DNA of 64,000 bases, taken from Halostagnicola sp. A56 (lineage in GTDB: Archaea > Halobacteriota > Halobacteria > Halobacteriales > Natrialbaceae). Shown here piece by piece: positions 44,523-52,870 of the stretch. The stretch is taken from contig NZ_JMIP02000014.1 of the NCBI RefSeq assembly GCF_000691505.1, positions 113,943 to 177,942 of the forward strand. The letters run 5' to 3'. Position 1 is the first letter of the stretch. Every line of letters begins with the position of its first letter. A program made the position numbers and the translations under genes. The notes beneath the pieces are model-generated. The model made no database searches. It saw only the letters and a list, made by a program, of their open reading frames with translations, and was not told the DNA's origin.

Positions 44523-45404
44523 TCACGCTCTCAATGTGAGGGAAGCGAGCGTGGCGAACAGCGCTTCTTCCGTTCGCACGACGTCGCTTCCCTGGTTCGG
44601 AACCGTATTGAGCCAGAGGTCGAACCCCGGATCGCCGTTGGGTTCGACGTCTGCGTCGTCCGCGGCATCGAGTCGCGCGACACCATCCGTTCGCACGGTG
44701 TCGGCGTCGATGCCGAGGATTGCCGGCAGCCCTCTCTCGGGCGCGCCGAACGCGACGGTGAGACCGTCCCGCTCGATTCGTCCGGCCAGCGTCTCGAGTT
44801 TCCCCACGGTGAGCGCTTCACCGAACCGGGAAGCTGCGATTCGAACGCCGGCATCCTCACGGCTGAGAGCCGCCGAAAGGTCCGTTTGCTCGATCGACAA
44901 CCCCTGTGTGGGCTTGCCGACGATTTTCGCACGGACCGGTCGTCGCGAAGAGATCCTGACTGTCACGCGCTCTCCCTGCTCGAGTGCCATCTCCGACGGC
45001 ACGTTCAGAGAGATCGGGTGTTGCAGTCCGCAATTGACCCGGACGCGTTGATCAGGTCCGACCTCGGTCACGATTCCGTATCTTTTCGACCCCGAATCGT
45101 CGGATTCGGAGCCGGTCTGTGACGGTGCGCGGAGCGGCGGTAAGACGCCCACGTACTCCAGTTCGTCCCGTTTGCCCCAGATCTCCTTTCGGAGATGCGG
45201 AGGCGTCGTGGCGTACCGCAGTACGGTGCGTACGAACCCGCCGTCTAATTTCCCCGTTTCGCCCTCCCGGTCCGGGAAGACGATCAGGCGATCCGCCCGA
45301 AAGATCGTCGCCGCGCGAGCGACGTATCCGAGTTTGCGAGTCGCCTCGCGTTTGTCCTCGGCTTCTCGAGCGATCGACGACGGCACGAGTACGCGTGTGG
45401 TCAT
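44523..45404 (-). CDS. SPOUT-type RNA methyltransferase heading the ribosomal run
   Basis: A 293-residue protein of the archaeal SPOUT family (COG2106-like), with the methyltransferase fold interrupted by an OB-like insert. Segments: TRVLVPSSIAREAEDKREAT, RKLGYVARAATIFRADRLIV, RYATTPPHLRKEIWGKRDEL (the SPOUT core), an insert around YGIVTEVGPDQRVRVNCGLQ, and the knot-forming end LWLNTVPNQGSDVVRTEEAL. It is usually the first gene before rpl3 in haloarchaea, which fits here with a 4-base gap. The substrate is probably rRNA, but the modified base is not known to me. Confidence 0.82.
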   Translation of the reverse strand: MTTRVLVPSSIAREAEDKREATRKLGYVARAATIFRADRLIVFPDREGETGKLDGGFVRTVLRYATTPPHLRKEIWGKRDELEYVGVLPPLRAPSQTGSESDDSGSKRYGIVTEVGPDQRVRVNCGLQHPISLNVPSEMALEQGERVTVRISSRRPVRAKIVGKPTQGLSIEQTDLSAALSREDAGVRIAASRFGEALTVGKLETLAGRIERDGLTVAFGAPERGLPAILGIDADTVRTDGVARLDAADDADVEPNGDPGFDLWLNTVPNQGSDVVRTEEALFATLASLTLRA

Positions 45405-45439
45405 ACCGTGACGCTTCGGCGCCTCGTCACTAGACTGTA

Positions 45440-45468
45440 GCGATATTTCCTGATGGGATCTTAAAAGG
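45440..45468 (-). promoter_or_regulatory. Promoter region of the S10-spc ribosomal run
   Basis: On the - strand two TATA-like elements lie upstream of the SPOUT gene: CTTTTAAG (45460-45467), about 56 bases before the ATG, and AAATATCG (about 45441-45448), about 37 bases before it. No gap inside the 25-gene run is longer than 10 bases until after secY, so this is the likely main promoter. The rest of the 304-base region 45405-45708 shows no frame or RNA that I can support. Confidence 0.45.
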
Positions 45469-45667
45469 GTAGCGGAATCGTTTCCGGCTGTGACCCTCTG
45501 ACAGTCTCGAATTCGTGCGTATCAGCCACACGCATAGTTACCACATCCAACGCGTTCGGTCGAGCGCCGTTTTTCGGCCGATTCGGCGGTTTCCAGCGGG
45601 CTGGCGCTCGAGGCCGGAAGATCGACGCCGTCGTGTGATTGTCTCTCGAGAGCGAGTCGATTCGCAA

Positions 45668-45678
45668 CCCTTATACAT
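45668..45678 (+). promoter_or_regulatory. TATA-like box of tRNA-Gly
   Basis: ACCCTTATACA lies about 32 bases before the first base of the tRNA, the spacing seen for archaeal tRNA promoters. Confidence 0.55.
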
Positions 45679-45708
45679 CCCACCCGATGTATTCAGAAGT
45701 GTAGCAGG

Positions 45709-45779
45709 GCGTTGGTAGTGTAGTGGTATCACGTGACCTTGCCATGGTCACAACCTGGGTTCAAATCCCAGCCAACGCA
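45709..45779 (+). tRNA. tRNA-Gly(GCC)
   Basis: A 71-base cloverleaf without intron. Acceptor GCGTTGG pairs with CCAACGC, discriminator A at 45779; the anticodon arm is TGACC-TTGCCAT-GGTCA with anticodon GCC at 45741-45743; the T-arm is CTGGG-TTCAAAT-CCCAG. CCA is not encoded. Its last 21 bases are repeated twice just downstream (see the repeat entry). Confidence 0.96.
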
Positions 45780-46074
45780 TATTTCTCCGAACAATCGCGT
45801 GAGGAGAAATATCTATCTGGGTTTGAATCAGACGAGTCGCAGCACCGAGCGAAGCGAGGTGATCGTCTCGGCGTGGTTCAAATCCCAGCCAACGCACTTC
45901 TGTCGCGAACAAACTCGTGAGCGACGGTAGTCACTGGATTTGAATTATACTGAGGTTCTGCGAGCTTGCGAGCAGGTTCTCAGGAGTAGTTCAAATCCCA
46001 GCCAACGCATATTTCTCCGAACAATCGCGTGAGGAGAAATATCTATCTGGGTTTGAATCAGACGAGTCGCAGCA
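45759..46074. repeat. Array of three 68-base palindromic tRNA-tail units
   Basis: Three units (45760-45827, 45877-45944, 45990-46057) each start with the T-loop and acceptor 3' end of tRNA-Gly and end with an inverted T-loop copy (GGGTTTGAA or GGATTTGAA). All are exactly 68 bases long. Inside, a second stem closes a loop containing GAACAA and CGTGA: ATATTTCTCC/GGAGAAATAT in units 1 and 3, and TGTCGC/GCGACG in unit 2. Positions 45759-45844 and 45989-46074 form an exact 86-base direct repeat (offset 230). Between the units are further hairpins (about 45830-45869 and 45950-45983). No open frame or CRISPR-like spacing is present. Confidence 0.85.
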
Positions 46075-46175
46075 TCTTGCTGCTGTTCGCTGATTGGTCA
46101 CGTGCACTCCAGTGGCTCGAGAGTCGGTATCGTGATTTTGCAGGAACTCCGTAGCCCATACAAAAGTTCTATCGA

Positions 46176-46739
46176 TTATTTCCCGGTGGACTCGTGCACC
46201 TCGTAGGTCAGAACTGCAAAAACGTCCTCCCGTTTCTCTACGTTGACTAGTTTCAGGGGTGGTTCGGTAATCCGACGCGGCAATAGCGGCACACCCGAAG
46301 CGAGCGTGACGGGAGCGACGCTGAGCAGAATCTCGTCGAGTAGCCCGTGATCGTAGAACTGTCCCGCGAGTTCACCACCGCCGACGAGCCAGACGTTCTC
46401 GCCATCTGCGGTCTTTACCATATTCGTGTGGACCGGCGCAACACCCCCTTGCACGAAGCGGATGTCCGCACCCTCGACCGACGGTAGTTCTCGAGTGCTG
46501 AACACCCACGCTGGGGTCTCGTACGGCCAGTTTTCTGGATGCTCCAGTAAGTTCTCGTGCTCGAGGAGCCACTCGTACGTCGTCGACCCCATGGCGATGG
46601 CACCGACTCGATCGACGAACCGGGAGTAATCGTCGTTCACGCCCTCGACGTCTCCGAATCGCAAAAGCCAGTCGAGAGAATTATTGGCATCGGCGAGATA
46701 CCCGTCGATGCTCGTTGCAACGTAGTACTGGGTCTTCAT
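46176..46739 (-). CDS. Dihydrofolate reductase/RibD C-terminal-like protein
   Basis: A 187-residue protein of the DHFR/RibD-C superfamily. It starts MKTQYYVATSIDGYLADANN, then shows IAMGSTTYEWLLEHENLLEH (the pattern found in DHFR-like reductases), ELPSVEGADIRFVQGG and WLVGGGELAGQFYDHGLLDE. These enzymes reduce pteridine- or flavin-like substrates with NAD(P)H; the substrate here is unknown. The ATG at 46739 fits the family; an earlier in-frame ATG four codons upstream is possible. Confidence 0.82.
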   Translation of the reverse strand: MKTQYYVATSIDGYLADANNSLDWLLRFGDVEGVNDDYSRFVDRVGAIAMGSTTYEWLLEHENLLEHPENWPYETPAWVFSTRELPSVEGADIRFVQGGVAPVHTNMVKTADGENVWLVGGGELAGQFYDHGLLDEILLSVAPVTLASGVPLLPRRITEPPLKLVNVEKREDVFAVLTYEVHESTGK

Positions 46740-47248
46740 CCGTTCGATCACCTTAGAGGACGCCGTCTGTCGAAATAAAGCTCGTCTGCTCGTATCTCAA
46801 CCTGTCCGCCATCGTACCACGCTCGTGATCAGTGCCCACAGCCACAAAACGACGAGATAGAGACCCGGTGCGGGACAACGAGGCTCTACGATCGATTAGA
46901 GCTGCTGTGAATTCTCTCTGCTATTCAGAGGTACTGCTATGTATATCAAAATGTACGCCCGGAACACTAACGTCCAGCCTCATCCCGTGGCGGCGCGCCG
47001 CGTCGGCTGGCTAACCCTCGTGCCGGGCGGGTGAGTTAGACGGCCTCACCATCCGTGTCGCGGTTTGGACCGCGAGACCGGTGGACCGTACCACCATGGT
47101 GTCGCGCGCCCGGGTTCGCCGTGTGATCATCGCACCCGTGTGGGTAAACTCGAACGGGGACTTGAGGCGCGCACTCGAGCTAGCACAGCCGCGGGTTTAA
47201 ACTCTCCCGTCGAACGCCGCCGCTGGATCCGAGTTTGCGCCTCGAGAA
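46740..47248. other. 509-base intergenic region with a cluster of stable hairpins (46970-47190)
   Basis: No gene is supported here. The stretch holds several GC-rich stems: CCAGCC/GGCTGG (from 46974), GGTGAG/CTCACC (from 47029), TCGCGGT/ACCGCGA with a 4-base loop (about 47058-47075), and a three-way arrangement closed by GCGCGCC (47104-47110)/GGCGCGC (47166-47172) with inner hairpins GTGTGA/TCGCAC and ACCC/GGGT. TATA-like elements lie outside on both strands: GTATATC at 46941 (+) and TTTAAA near 47197-47202 (on either strand). It could be an unannotated structured RNA, with unknown direction; I could not match it to SRP RNA, RNase P RNA or a riboswitch. Confidence 0.35.
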
Positions 47249-48619
47249 CTAGTAGACGTACTGGTCTTCGTCGAACTGCACGTACGTCCCGTTTCGGTAG
47301 GCGAACTGGCGTTTCTTGTACGCGCCGAGTATTTTGGCCGCGCCGAGACCGGCGCTGTAGCGGTTCGAAATGATCGAGCCGTCGTCCGCGGATCCCTGCA
47401 TCTTTCCGATTGTCTCGAACGCCCAGTCCCAGTTGTCCGGTTCGTACTCAGCGACGATGTCGGCGAACGCGACGTTGCGACGGATCTCGTCGCCGATCGC
47501 GCGTTTCCAGACCGCGTTGTAGTTCTCGAGCGAGTCCGTCGCGGCGAGTCGCCCGGCGATCTTTCCGGTGCGGACGGCGACGTGGTAGCCGCCCTCGTGG
47601 AACGCCGAGGTCGTTCCCATCGCGCCGCCAGCGACGGCGACGTTCGCGCCGACGGGTGACTCGATCGGACGCGTCGAGGAGATCGGGTAGGTTTCGGTTC
47701 CCTTCGACTTGCCCCGGTCTTCGACGAGCGGAAAATCCTCCTCGATGTCGTACTCGTCACCGTACTCGAGTTCGAGCAACCGGCGAATGTACTCCGAGCC
47801 CGACGGAATGCCGTCGTCGGAGGGGCGAAGCAGTTTGTACGACTTGGGCGAGTCGACGTCCTCGAGGGTCATTCCGATAGGCATGGTCAGCCCGACGCGG
47901 GCGACCGTCCCGTCGTTGGGGAACACCCACGGATACGCGGTTTCGCCGGGCATATACCCCCACCAGAACTTCAGTCGGTCCTCCTCGAAGAGTTCCTCGG
48001 GGAACTCGCGATACTCCTGGTAGGCGATGTGGTTCGCTTCGGGCGGCGAGAGGTACTCGCTCATGCTCGAGCCCGGCTTCGTGAACTGATCGAGCGCGTC
48101 GAGGGTGATGCGTCGCTGCGGTCCGTCGGCGAGTATCGCGTACTCCGCTCGGATTTCGTCGCCGTTCGACAGGGCGAGCGTGTGCGACGGCCCGGAGAGG
48201 TCAGTTTCGATCGATTTGACTCCCGTTCCGACCCGCAGCTCCGCGCCGGCGTGGGCGGCGCGTTCGTGGAGCCAGTCGTCCATGCGAGCGCGATGGAACG
48301 TGTACCCGAAGTTCGGGTAGGGGGCGTCCATGCCGGTGGTGTTCAACTGGATCGACGAGGTCGGCCCGACGAAGTCGGTTCCCTCGAGTTCCTGAAGGAC
48401 GACCTCGTCGGGAATTTCCTCGAAGTCGAAGTCCATGATGTCGATCCAGTAATCGAGCATTCCCGCGGCGTCGGTCGAATCGGGGCCGACTTCGGCGCGG
48501 TCCTCTCGCGGAACGCCCTGTTCGAACAGGACGGTCTCCGCGCCGTGGGAGGCGGCCCGTTCGGCGGCGGCCGCCCCTGCGGGTCCGCCACCGACAATCG
48601 CGACGTCGACGTGTTCCAT
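47249..48619 (-). CDS. Geranylgeranyl reductase-family flavoprotein
   Basis: A 456-residue FAD-dependent oxidoreductase of the type that saturates geranylgeranyl chains in archaeal lipids. The FAD-binding start is VDVAIVGGGPAGAAAAERAA, with the second dinucleotide motif later (NVAVAGGAMGTTSAFHEGGY). PYPNFGYTFHRARMDDWLHE and KFWWGYMPGETAYPWVFPND are family-like segments. It may act on lipids or on quinone side chains; which is not visible. The ATG at 48619 gives the usual N terminus; a longer upstream frame is antisense to the divergent gene. Confidence 0.82.
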   Translation of the reverse strand: MEHVDVAIVGGGPAGAAAAERAASHGAETVLFEQGVPREDRAEVGPDSTDAAGMLDYWIDIMDFDFEEIPDEVVLQELEGTDFVGPTSSIQLNTTGMDAPYPNFGYTFHRARMDDWLHERAAHAGAELRVGTGVKSIETDLSGPSHTLALSNGDEIRAEYAILADGPQRRITLDALDQFTKPGSSMSEYLSPPEANHIAYQEYREFPEELFEEDRLKFWWGYMPGETAYPWVFPNDGTVARVGLTMPIGMTLEDVDSPKSYKLLRPSDDGIPSGSEYIRRLLELEYGDEYDIEEDFPLVEDRGKSKGTETYPISSTRPIESPVGANVAVAGGAMGTTSAFHEGGYHVAVRTGKIAGRLAATDSLENYNAVWKRAIGDEIRRNVAFADIVAEYEPDNWDWAFETIGKMQGSADDGSIISNRYSAGLGAAKILGAYKKRQFAYRNGTYVQFDEDQYVY

Positions 48620-48729
48620 ACTCCGTTCGGAGTCTGCGAGCCATATTAAACTGCCTGAAATTCGTATCCGCTGTCCTGAAAGATCGGTCGGAACCAACGT
48701 TTTTGACGGCACCGCACGACAGCACGCGT

Positions 48730-49698
48730 ATGGCCGACGACGTCGACGTCCTCGTCCTTCGACGGGGAACACACGGGATGCCGGTCGAACAGTACGCGGA
48801 GACGCTACGGGAGCGACTTCCGAACCGAACCGTCGAACTCGCTCGCACGCCCGCCGAAGAGCGCGAGAAAATCCGCGATGCGACCTTCGCGACCGGCATG
48901 ACTCTCGAGGACGACCTGCTCGAGGAAGCAAAAGACCTCGAGGTCTTTGCCTGTGCGTACGCCGGGACCGGCCACCTGCCGCTCGAGAAACTCCGCGAGC
49001 GCGGGGTTCGCGTGACGAACGCCTCGGGCGTCCACGGACCGAACATCGGCGAGCACGTCCTCGGTGTGATACTGCACTTCACCCGACGGTTCCACGAGGC
49101 CCAGCGCCGCCAGCGACGGCGGGAATGGCGTCACTACCAGGCCACCGAACTCCAGGGTTCGACCGTCACCGTCGTCGGACTCGGCGGGATCGGGGAGGCC
49201 GTCTGTCAGCGTCTCGAGCCGTTCGGCGTCGAAACGGTCGGCGTGCGGTACTCCCCCGAGAAGGGCGGCCCCGCAGACGACGTGATCGGGTTCGGAACGG
49301 ACGCCTTCGAGGCGGCGCTCGCTCGAACCGACTACCTCGTGCTCGCTTGCCCGCTCACCGACACCACTCGCGGACTGATCGGTCACGAGGAGTTCGTCAC
49401 GCTCGATCCCGACGCGGTCGTCGTGAACGTCGCGCGCGGACCCGTGATCGACACGGACGCACTCGTCGAGGCGCTGCGCTCGAGTTTGATCCGCGGTGCG
49501 TCGCTGGACGTGACCGATCCAGAACCGCTCCCGGAAGACCATCCGCTCTGGGGGCTCGGGAACGTCCAGATCACGCCCCACAACGCGGGGCACACGCCGA
49601 AGTACTACGAGCGACTCGCGGATATCGTCGCGGCGAACGTCGAGCGGATCGAGCGATCCGGCTGGGACGCGGACCTCGAGAACCGCGTTTCGCTCTGA
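48730..49698 (+). CDS. D-2-hydroxyacid dehydrogenase (NAD-dependent)
   Basis: A 322-residue enzyme that interconverts 2-hydroxy and 2-oxo acids. The NAD-binding motif is VVGLGGIGEAV; the catalytic Arg lies in VNVARGPVIDTDALVEALRS, the acidic partner in DVTDPEPLPEDHPLW and the His in ITPHNAGHTP, where many family members have TPHxAG. It resembles the phosphoglycerate/glyoxylate dehydrogenase group; the substrate cannot be read from the sequence. A TATA-like ACGTTTTTGA is about 30 bases before the ATG at 48730. Confidence 0.87.
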   Translation: MADDVDVLVLRRGTHGMPVEQYAETLRERLPNRTVELARTPAEEREKIRDATFATGMTLEDDLLEEAKDLEVFACAYAGTGHLPLEKLRERGVRVTNASGVHGPNIGEHVLGVILHFTRRFHEAQRRQRRREWRHYQATELQGSTVTVVGLGGIGEAVCQRLEPFGVETVGVRYSPEKGGPADDVIGFGTDAFEAALARTDYLVLACPLTDTTRGLIGHEEFVTLDPDAVVVNVARGPVIDTDALVEALRSSLIRGASLDVTDPEPLPEDHPLWGLGNVQITPHNAGHTPKYYERLADIVAANVERIERSGWDADLENRVSL

Positions 49699-49789
49699 GC
49701 GGGCGGAGACGCGACGTGGCCCGACTCGGAATTTTCCAGCTACTGGTCCCCAATGTATTTACTTGCATAACCGAAAGCGTATACCGACT

Positions 49790-50044
49790 ATGACGGTCCT
49801 CTCGACGGAAGACGAAGGGAAGTTCCTCATGGACATCCGCGGCGAACAGATCGGTATCGTCACCGAGGTCGATGCCATCGAACAGGTCGCCTTCGTCGAC
49901 CCCGAACCGAATCTCACGAACGCCTGGATCCAGAGTCTCGGCTTCGGCGAAGCCGGCGAGGACGATATCCAGGTTCCCGCCGATAACGTCGTGACGGTCA
50001 CCGACTCCGAACTCCGAGTCGACGCCGATCTGAGTAGCGAGTAG
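49790..50044 (+). CDS. Small PRC-barrel-like haloarchaeal protein
   Basis: An 84-residue acidic protein with an all-beta pattern (LSTEDEGKFLMDIRGEQIGI, VTEVDAIEQVAFVDPEPN, DNVVTVTDSELRVDADL). The order of strands fits a PRC-barrel-like fold, which serves as a small regulatory or binding module. ATG at 49790 follows a TATA-like TTGCATAACC by about 25 bases. Function unknown. Confidence 0.75.
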   Translation: MTVLSTEDEGKFLMDIRGEQIGIVTEVDAIEQVAFVDPEPNLTNAWIQSLGFGEAGEDDIQVPADNVVTVTDSELRVDADLSSE

Positions 50045-50175
50045 TCCGAGACTGCGCCGCCCGCATTTTCTTCACCCACGTAGCTACTGGGCCCCTTCGC
50101 GAGTACGTAGCCAGGGCTCTTCGAATCGTCCAAAATCGTGTCTCGTCACACCTCGAGAACCAGCGCCGGGACGAT

Positions 50176-51210
50176 CTAGAGGTAGCCGTTCTCGAGCAAC
50201 AGTTCGCCGTTGAGCACGCTCGCGCCGGCGGCACCGCGGATGGTGTTGTGTGCGAGACAATTGTACTGGAGTCCGAACGGCGACTCGCGGATACCGCCCG
50301 CGGCGATCGCCATGCCGCCGCCGAGCGTTCGGTCCATCCGCGGCTGGGGCCGGTCCGGCTCCGAGAAGACGTGGATGAGCGGGTCCGGCGAGGAGGGGAG
50401 TTCGAGCGGCGGGTACGATTCCATGGCCGCCGCGGCGTCGTCGGCCGAGATGTCCTCGTCCGTTTCCACCCAGACGTTCTCGAGGTGGCCGTCGATGGTC
50501 GGGATACGGTTACACGAGGCCGCGACCTCGACGCTGTTTTCCGTGAGGGAAGCACCGTCGAAGTCGCCAAGCAGTTTTCGCGATTCGGTCTCGAGTTTGT
50601 CCTCCTCGCTGCCGATGTGGGGGATCGCGTTGTCGATGATCTCCATCGACGTGACGCCGTCGTAGCCCGCCCCCGAAACGGCCTGCAGGGTCGAGACGTG
50701 GACGCTCTCGAGGCCGAACTGCGCGAGCGCGGCGAGCGTCGGAACGAAGGTGATCGTCGAGCAGTTAGGGTTTTTGACCATCGCGCCGTCCCAGCCGCGC
50801 TCGTCGCGCTGGACCTCGAGTAAGTCGAGGTGGTCCGCGTTGACCTCCGGAATGACGAGCGGAACGTCCGCGTCCATCCGCGCGTTCGAGGAGTTCGACG
50901 AGAGCACGTACCCCGCGTTACAGAAGTCCGGTTCGACCTCTGCGCCGACGCTCGAGGGGAGCGACGAGAAAAGGAGGTCCACGTCGTCCGGAACCGAACT
51001 CGGTTCGGTGGCCTGGACCGTCATGTCCGCGACGTCGGTCGGAATCGGGGAGTCGACGCGCCACTTCGCCGCGTCGCGATAGGACCGGCCGGCGCTCGAG
51101 TCGCTCGCCGTCAGCGCCGCGATTTCGAAGGACGGATGCGGATCGAGTAGCTGGATCAGTCGCTGGCCGACAGCGCCCGTTGCACCGAGAACGCCTACAC
51201 GTACAGTCAT
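50176..51210 (-). CDS. asd: Aspartate-semialdehyde dehydrogenase
   Basis: NADPH enzyme that reduces aspartyl phosphate to aspartate semialdehyde, the branch point to threonine, methionine and lysine. It has 344 residues: Rossmann loop VGVLGATGAVGQRLIQLLDP, the catalytic Cys150 in VKNPNCSTI and the general-base His242 in RIPTIDGHLENVW. The end has GGMAIAAGGIRESPFGLQYN, typical of the archaeal/fungal type. The ATG at 51210 is the natural family start. It is monocistronic as far as can be seen. Confidence 0.95.
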   Translation of the reverse strand: MTVRVGVLGATGAVGQRLIQLLDPHPSFEIAALTASDSSAGRSYRDAAKWRVDSPIPTDVADMTVQATEPSSVPDDVDLLFSSLPSSVGAEVEPDFCNAGYVLSSNSSNARMDADVPLVIPEVNADHLDLLEVQRDERGWDGAMVKNPNCSTITFVPTLAALAQFGLESVHVSTLQAVSGAGYDGVTSMEIIDNAIPHIGSEEDKLETESRKLLGDFDGASLTENSVEVAASCNRIPTIDGHLENVWVETDEDISADDAAAAMESYPPLELPSSPDPLIHVFSEPDRPQPRMDRTLGGGMAIAAGGIRESPFGLQYNCLAHNTIRGAAGASVLNGELLLENGYL

Positions 51211-51474
51211 TTTCCGCACCTCGGGTTTGGGTGCGCAAAACCGTTTGGATTTCACTCGCATACTGGTGCTGTGACGGACGAACATGATCGGTGTTCCACG
51301 AGCAAAATCGGGCGACACCCGGAGCGCATAGAAGAGATTAAGAAAACGGAGCCAAACAGTACGTTAAATGCACCACGATACTCACACGCGTTCGATCGCG
51401 GCGACCCGGATCGACGATGGTCGCGTTTCGGCCTGTTCCGGCCAGTCACTCGCTCGCTCGGCGGGGTGGTCCCG

Positions 51475-51753
51475 ATGAGCGAATCGACCGCTGATTCGCC
51501 GGCAATCGGGCCGTTCGAGGGCGGCTTCGGTATCGGCGCTGCTGTCGTCGGTGTCGTCAGTATCCTCTTCGGCGCGTTCGCGGGGTACGAGGGGTACATG
51601 GGGGGTGGAATGGTCGTGCAGGGCGTCGAACCGATGAGCGAGCCGTTGTTGCAGGGGATCGTTCTCCTCGCGTTCGCCTTCGCGTTCGGGGTCGCCGCGC
51701 TGTTTGTCGGCGCGTACATGGAACCCGGCGTGCGCGGAGACCAGGGACACTAA
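51475..51753 (+). CDS. Small two-helix membrane protein, unknown function
   Basis: A 92-residue protein with two hydrophobic helices (about residues 17-38 and 59-83) and short Ser/Asp-rich ends (SESTADSPAIGPFEGGFGIG; the loop is Gly/Met-rich). The ATG at 51475 is preferred because codons further upstream encode an Arg-rich segment without membrane character. I recognise only the general type, a haloarchaeal conserved membrane protein. Confidence 0.65.
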   Translation: MSESTADSPAIGPFEGGFGIGAAVVGVVSILFGAFAGYEGYMGGGMVVQGVEPMSEPLLQGIVLLAFAFAFGVAALFVGAYMEPGVRGDQGH

Positions 51754-51888
51754 CCTCTTACCCGGCTCTGAACTACAGTGTTCGATTCGAGACGCCTCTT
51801 GTATCGGATCCAGTTATCGGAGCGATTCCCGGAGCGAACGCTGTGTCGATCTTTAGTCTCGAGCGCCGCGAGTTACGTGCCGTAAAAT

Positions 51889-52080
51889 TCAGGCCGCGAC
51901 CTGACCGCTTTTCTTTCGCGTGACGTAGCCGGCGATGCGGTTTCGTACGCCCTTGGATTCGATGTTCGTCAGCTTCTCGACGCTGTCTTTGTTCTGTTCG
52001 AAATCGGTCGTGAACGCGTCCGGATACTGCTCGAGCAGGAGCGTCCCCGTCTTTTTGACGTAGGCCGGTTTGATTGCCAT
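51889..52080 (-). CDS. rps17e: 30S ribosomal protein S17e (eS17)
   Basis: A 63-residue archaeal/eukaryotic small-subunit protein: AIKPAYVKKTGTLLLEQYPD, FTTDFEQNKDSVEKLTNIES, KGVRNRIAGYVTRKKSGQ. It stands alone, away from the main ribosomal run, as usual for eS17 in haloarchaea. Confidence 0.95.
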   Translation of the reverse strand: MAIKPAYVKKTGTLLLEQYPDAFTTDFEQNKDSVEKLTNIESKGVRNRIAGYVTRKKSGQVAA

Positions 52081-52195
52081 AGTGGACGGTTCCGTCTAGA
52101 GGGCCTTAATTTGCTCCCTTTTGATCCGATCACGGTCACACCTGATGCCCAGACGTTCCCCGAAACCCTCCCGGCAACAGACCGATGGTGCCGTT

Positions 52196-52870
52196 TTACC
52201 AGTTCACGCGCTCGTGTACACGCGAGAGCGCCTCCCGCTCGCGGTCGCTGCCGGCCCGGTCGACGACCGACTCGTAGTACTCGAGGCGATCACGAAGCAC
52301 GGATTCGTCGTAGCCCTCGACCCCGAGTCTCGAGGCGGCGACGGTCGCTTCGACGACAGCACCGAACCCGCGGTTTATCGTCGGCACAATTTCGGTTTCG
52401 ACGGCCGACTCGAGCGGGTCGAGTCGCCACGCTTCCCACCGCGTTCCGTCCTCGGTCCCGGACTCGATTCGCTCGACCGACACCCGAACCCACGCGTCTG
52501 CCGACTCGAGTGTCGGTTCCTCGAGTTCGAAAATCGAGAGCGCGGCGTCGACGAAGTCGACGGGATCGCGCGTAAACTGGACGTAGCCGACGCCTTGTCT
52601 GTGGAAGTTGCGCCGCGTTCTCGTGTTGCCCCACGTGCGCGCGGTCACGCTGATATCGTGCTCACTCGCCTCGTTGGCGTGCTGGTGCTTCGTTCCGGTC
52701 CCGTATTTGTCCCAATCTGCTGGCTCTGGCTCGGCGAACAGTCCAAGTGCAGCGGCGTTCCAGCGACCGTTGGGTCCGAGCGTGGTGACGACCGTTTCGG
52801 TCACGCCCTCGAGCGTGACCGGCCACTCGGCGTTGTCGTGGTTGTCCACCCTGTCGCCAGCGCCGCTCAT
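52196..52870 (-). CDS. DUF447-family flavin-reductase-like protein
   Basis: A 224-residue protein with the DUF447 pattern: WPVTLEGVTETVVTTLGPNG, RWNAAALGLFAEPEP, DISVTARTWGNTRTRRNFHR, QGVGYVQFTRDPVDFVDAAL. The family has a split-barrel FMN-binding fold. In methylotrophs and methanogens, DUF447 genes sit with tetrahydromethanopterin-related genes, as I remember; the substrate is not known. Its start overlaps the CitG-like stop by ATGA, so the two are co-translated. Confidence 0.8.
   Translation of the reverse strand: MSGAGDRVDNHDNAEWPVTLEGVTETVVTTLGPNGRWNAAALGLFAEPEPADWDKYGTGTKHQHANEASEHDISVTARTWGNTRTRRNFHRQGVGYVQFTRDPVDFVDAALSIFELEEPTLESADAWVRVSVERIESGTEDGTRWEAWRLDPLESAVETEIVPTINRGFGAVVEATVAASRLGVEGYDESVLRDRLEYYESVVDRAGSDREREALSRVHERVNW

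Noticed and set aside
45759-46074. tRNA-tail array as a CRISPR
   Set aside because: Only three units, each palindromic and tRNA-derived, with structured rather than unique spacers and no cas genes.
46832-47014. 60-codon + strand frame in the intergenic gap
   Set aside because: No family character, no promoter at a proper distance, and it runs into the hairpin cluster.
46960-47205. SRP RNA or RNase P RNA in the hairpin cluster
   Set aside because: The conserved SRP helix-8 loop and the RNase P conserved regions I know are not present, and the space is too short for a full SRP RNA in either direction.
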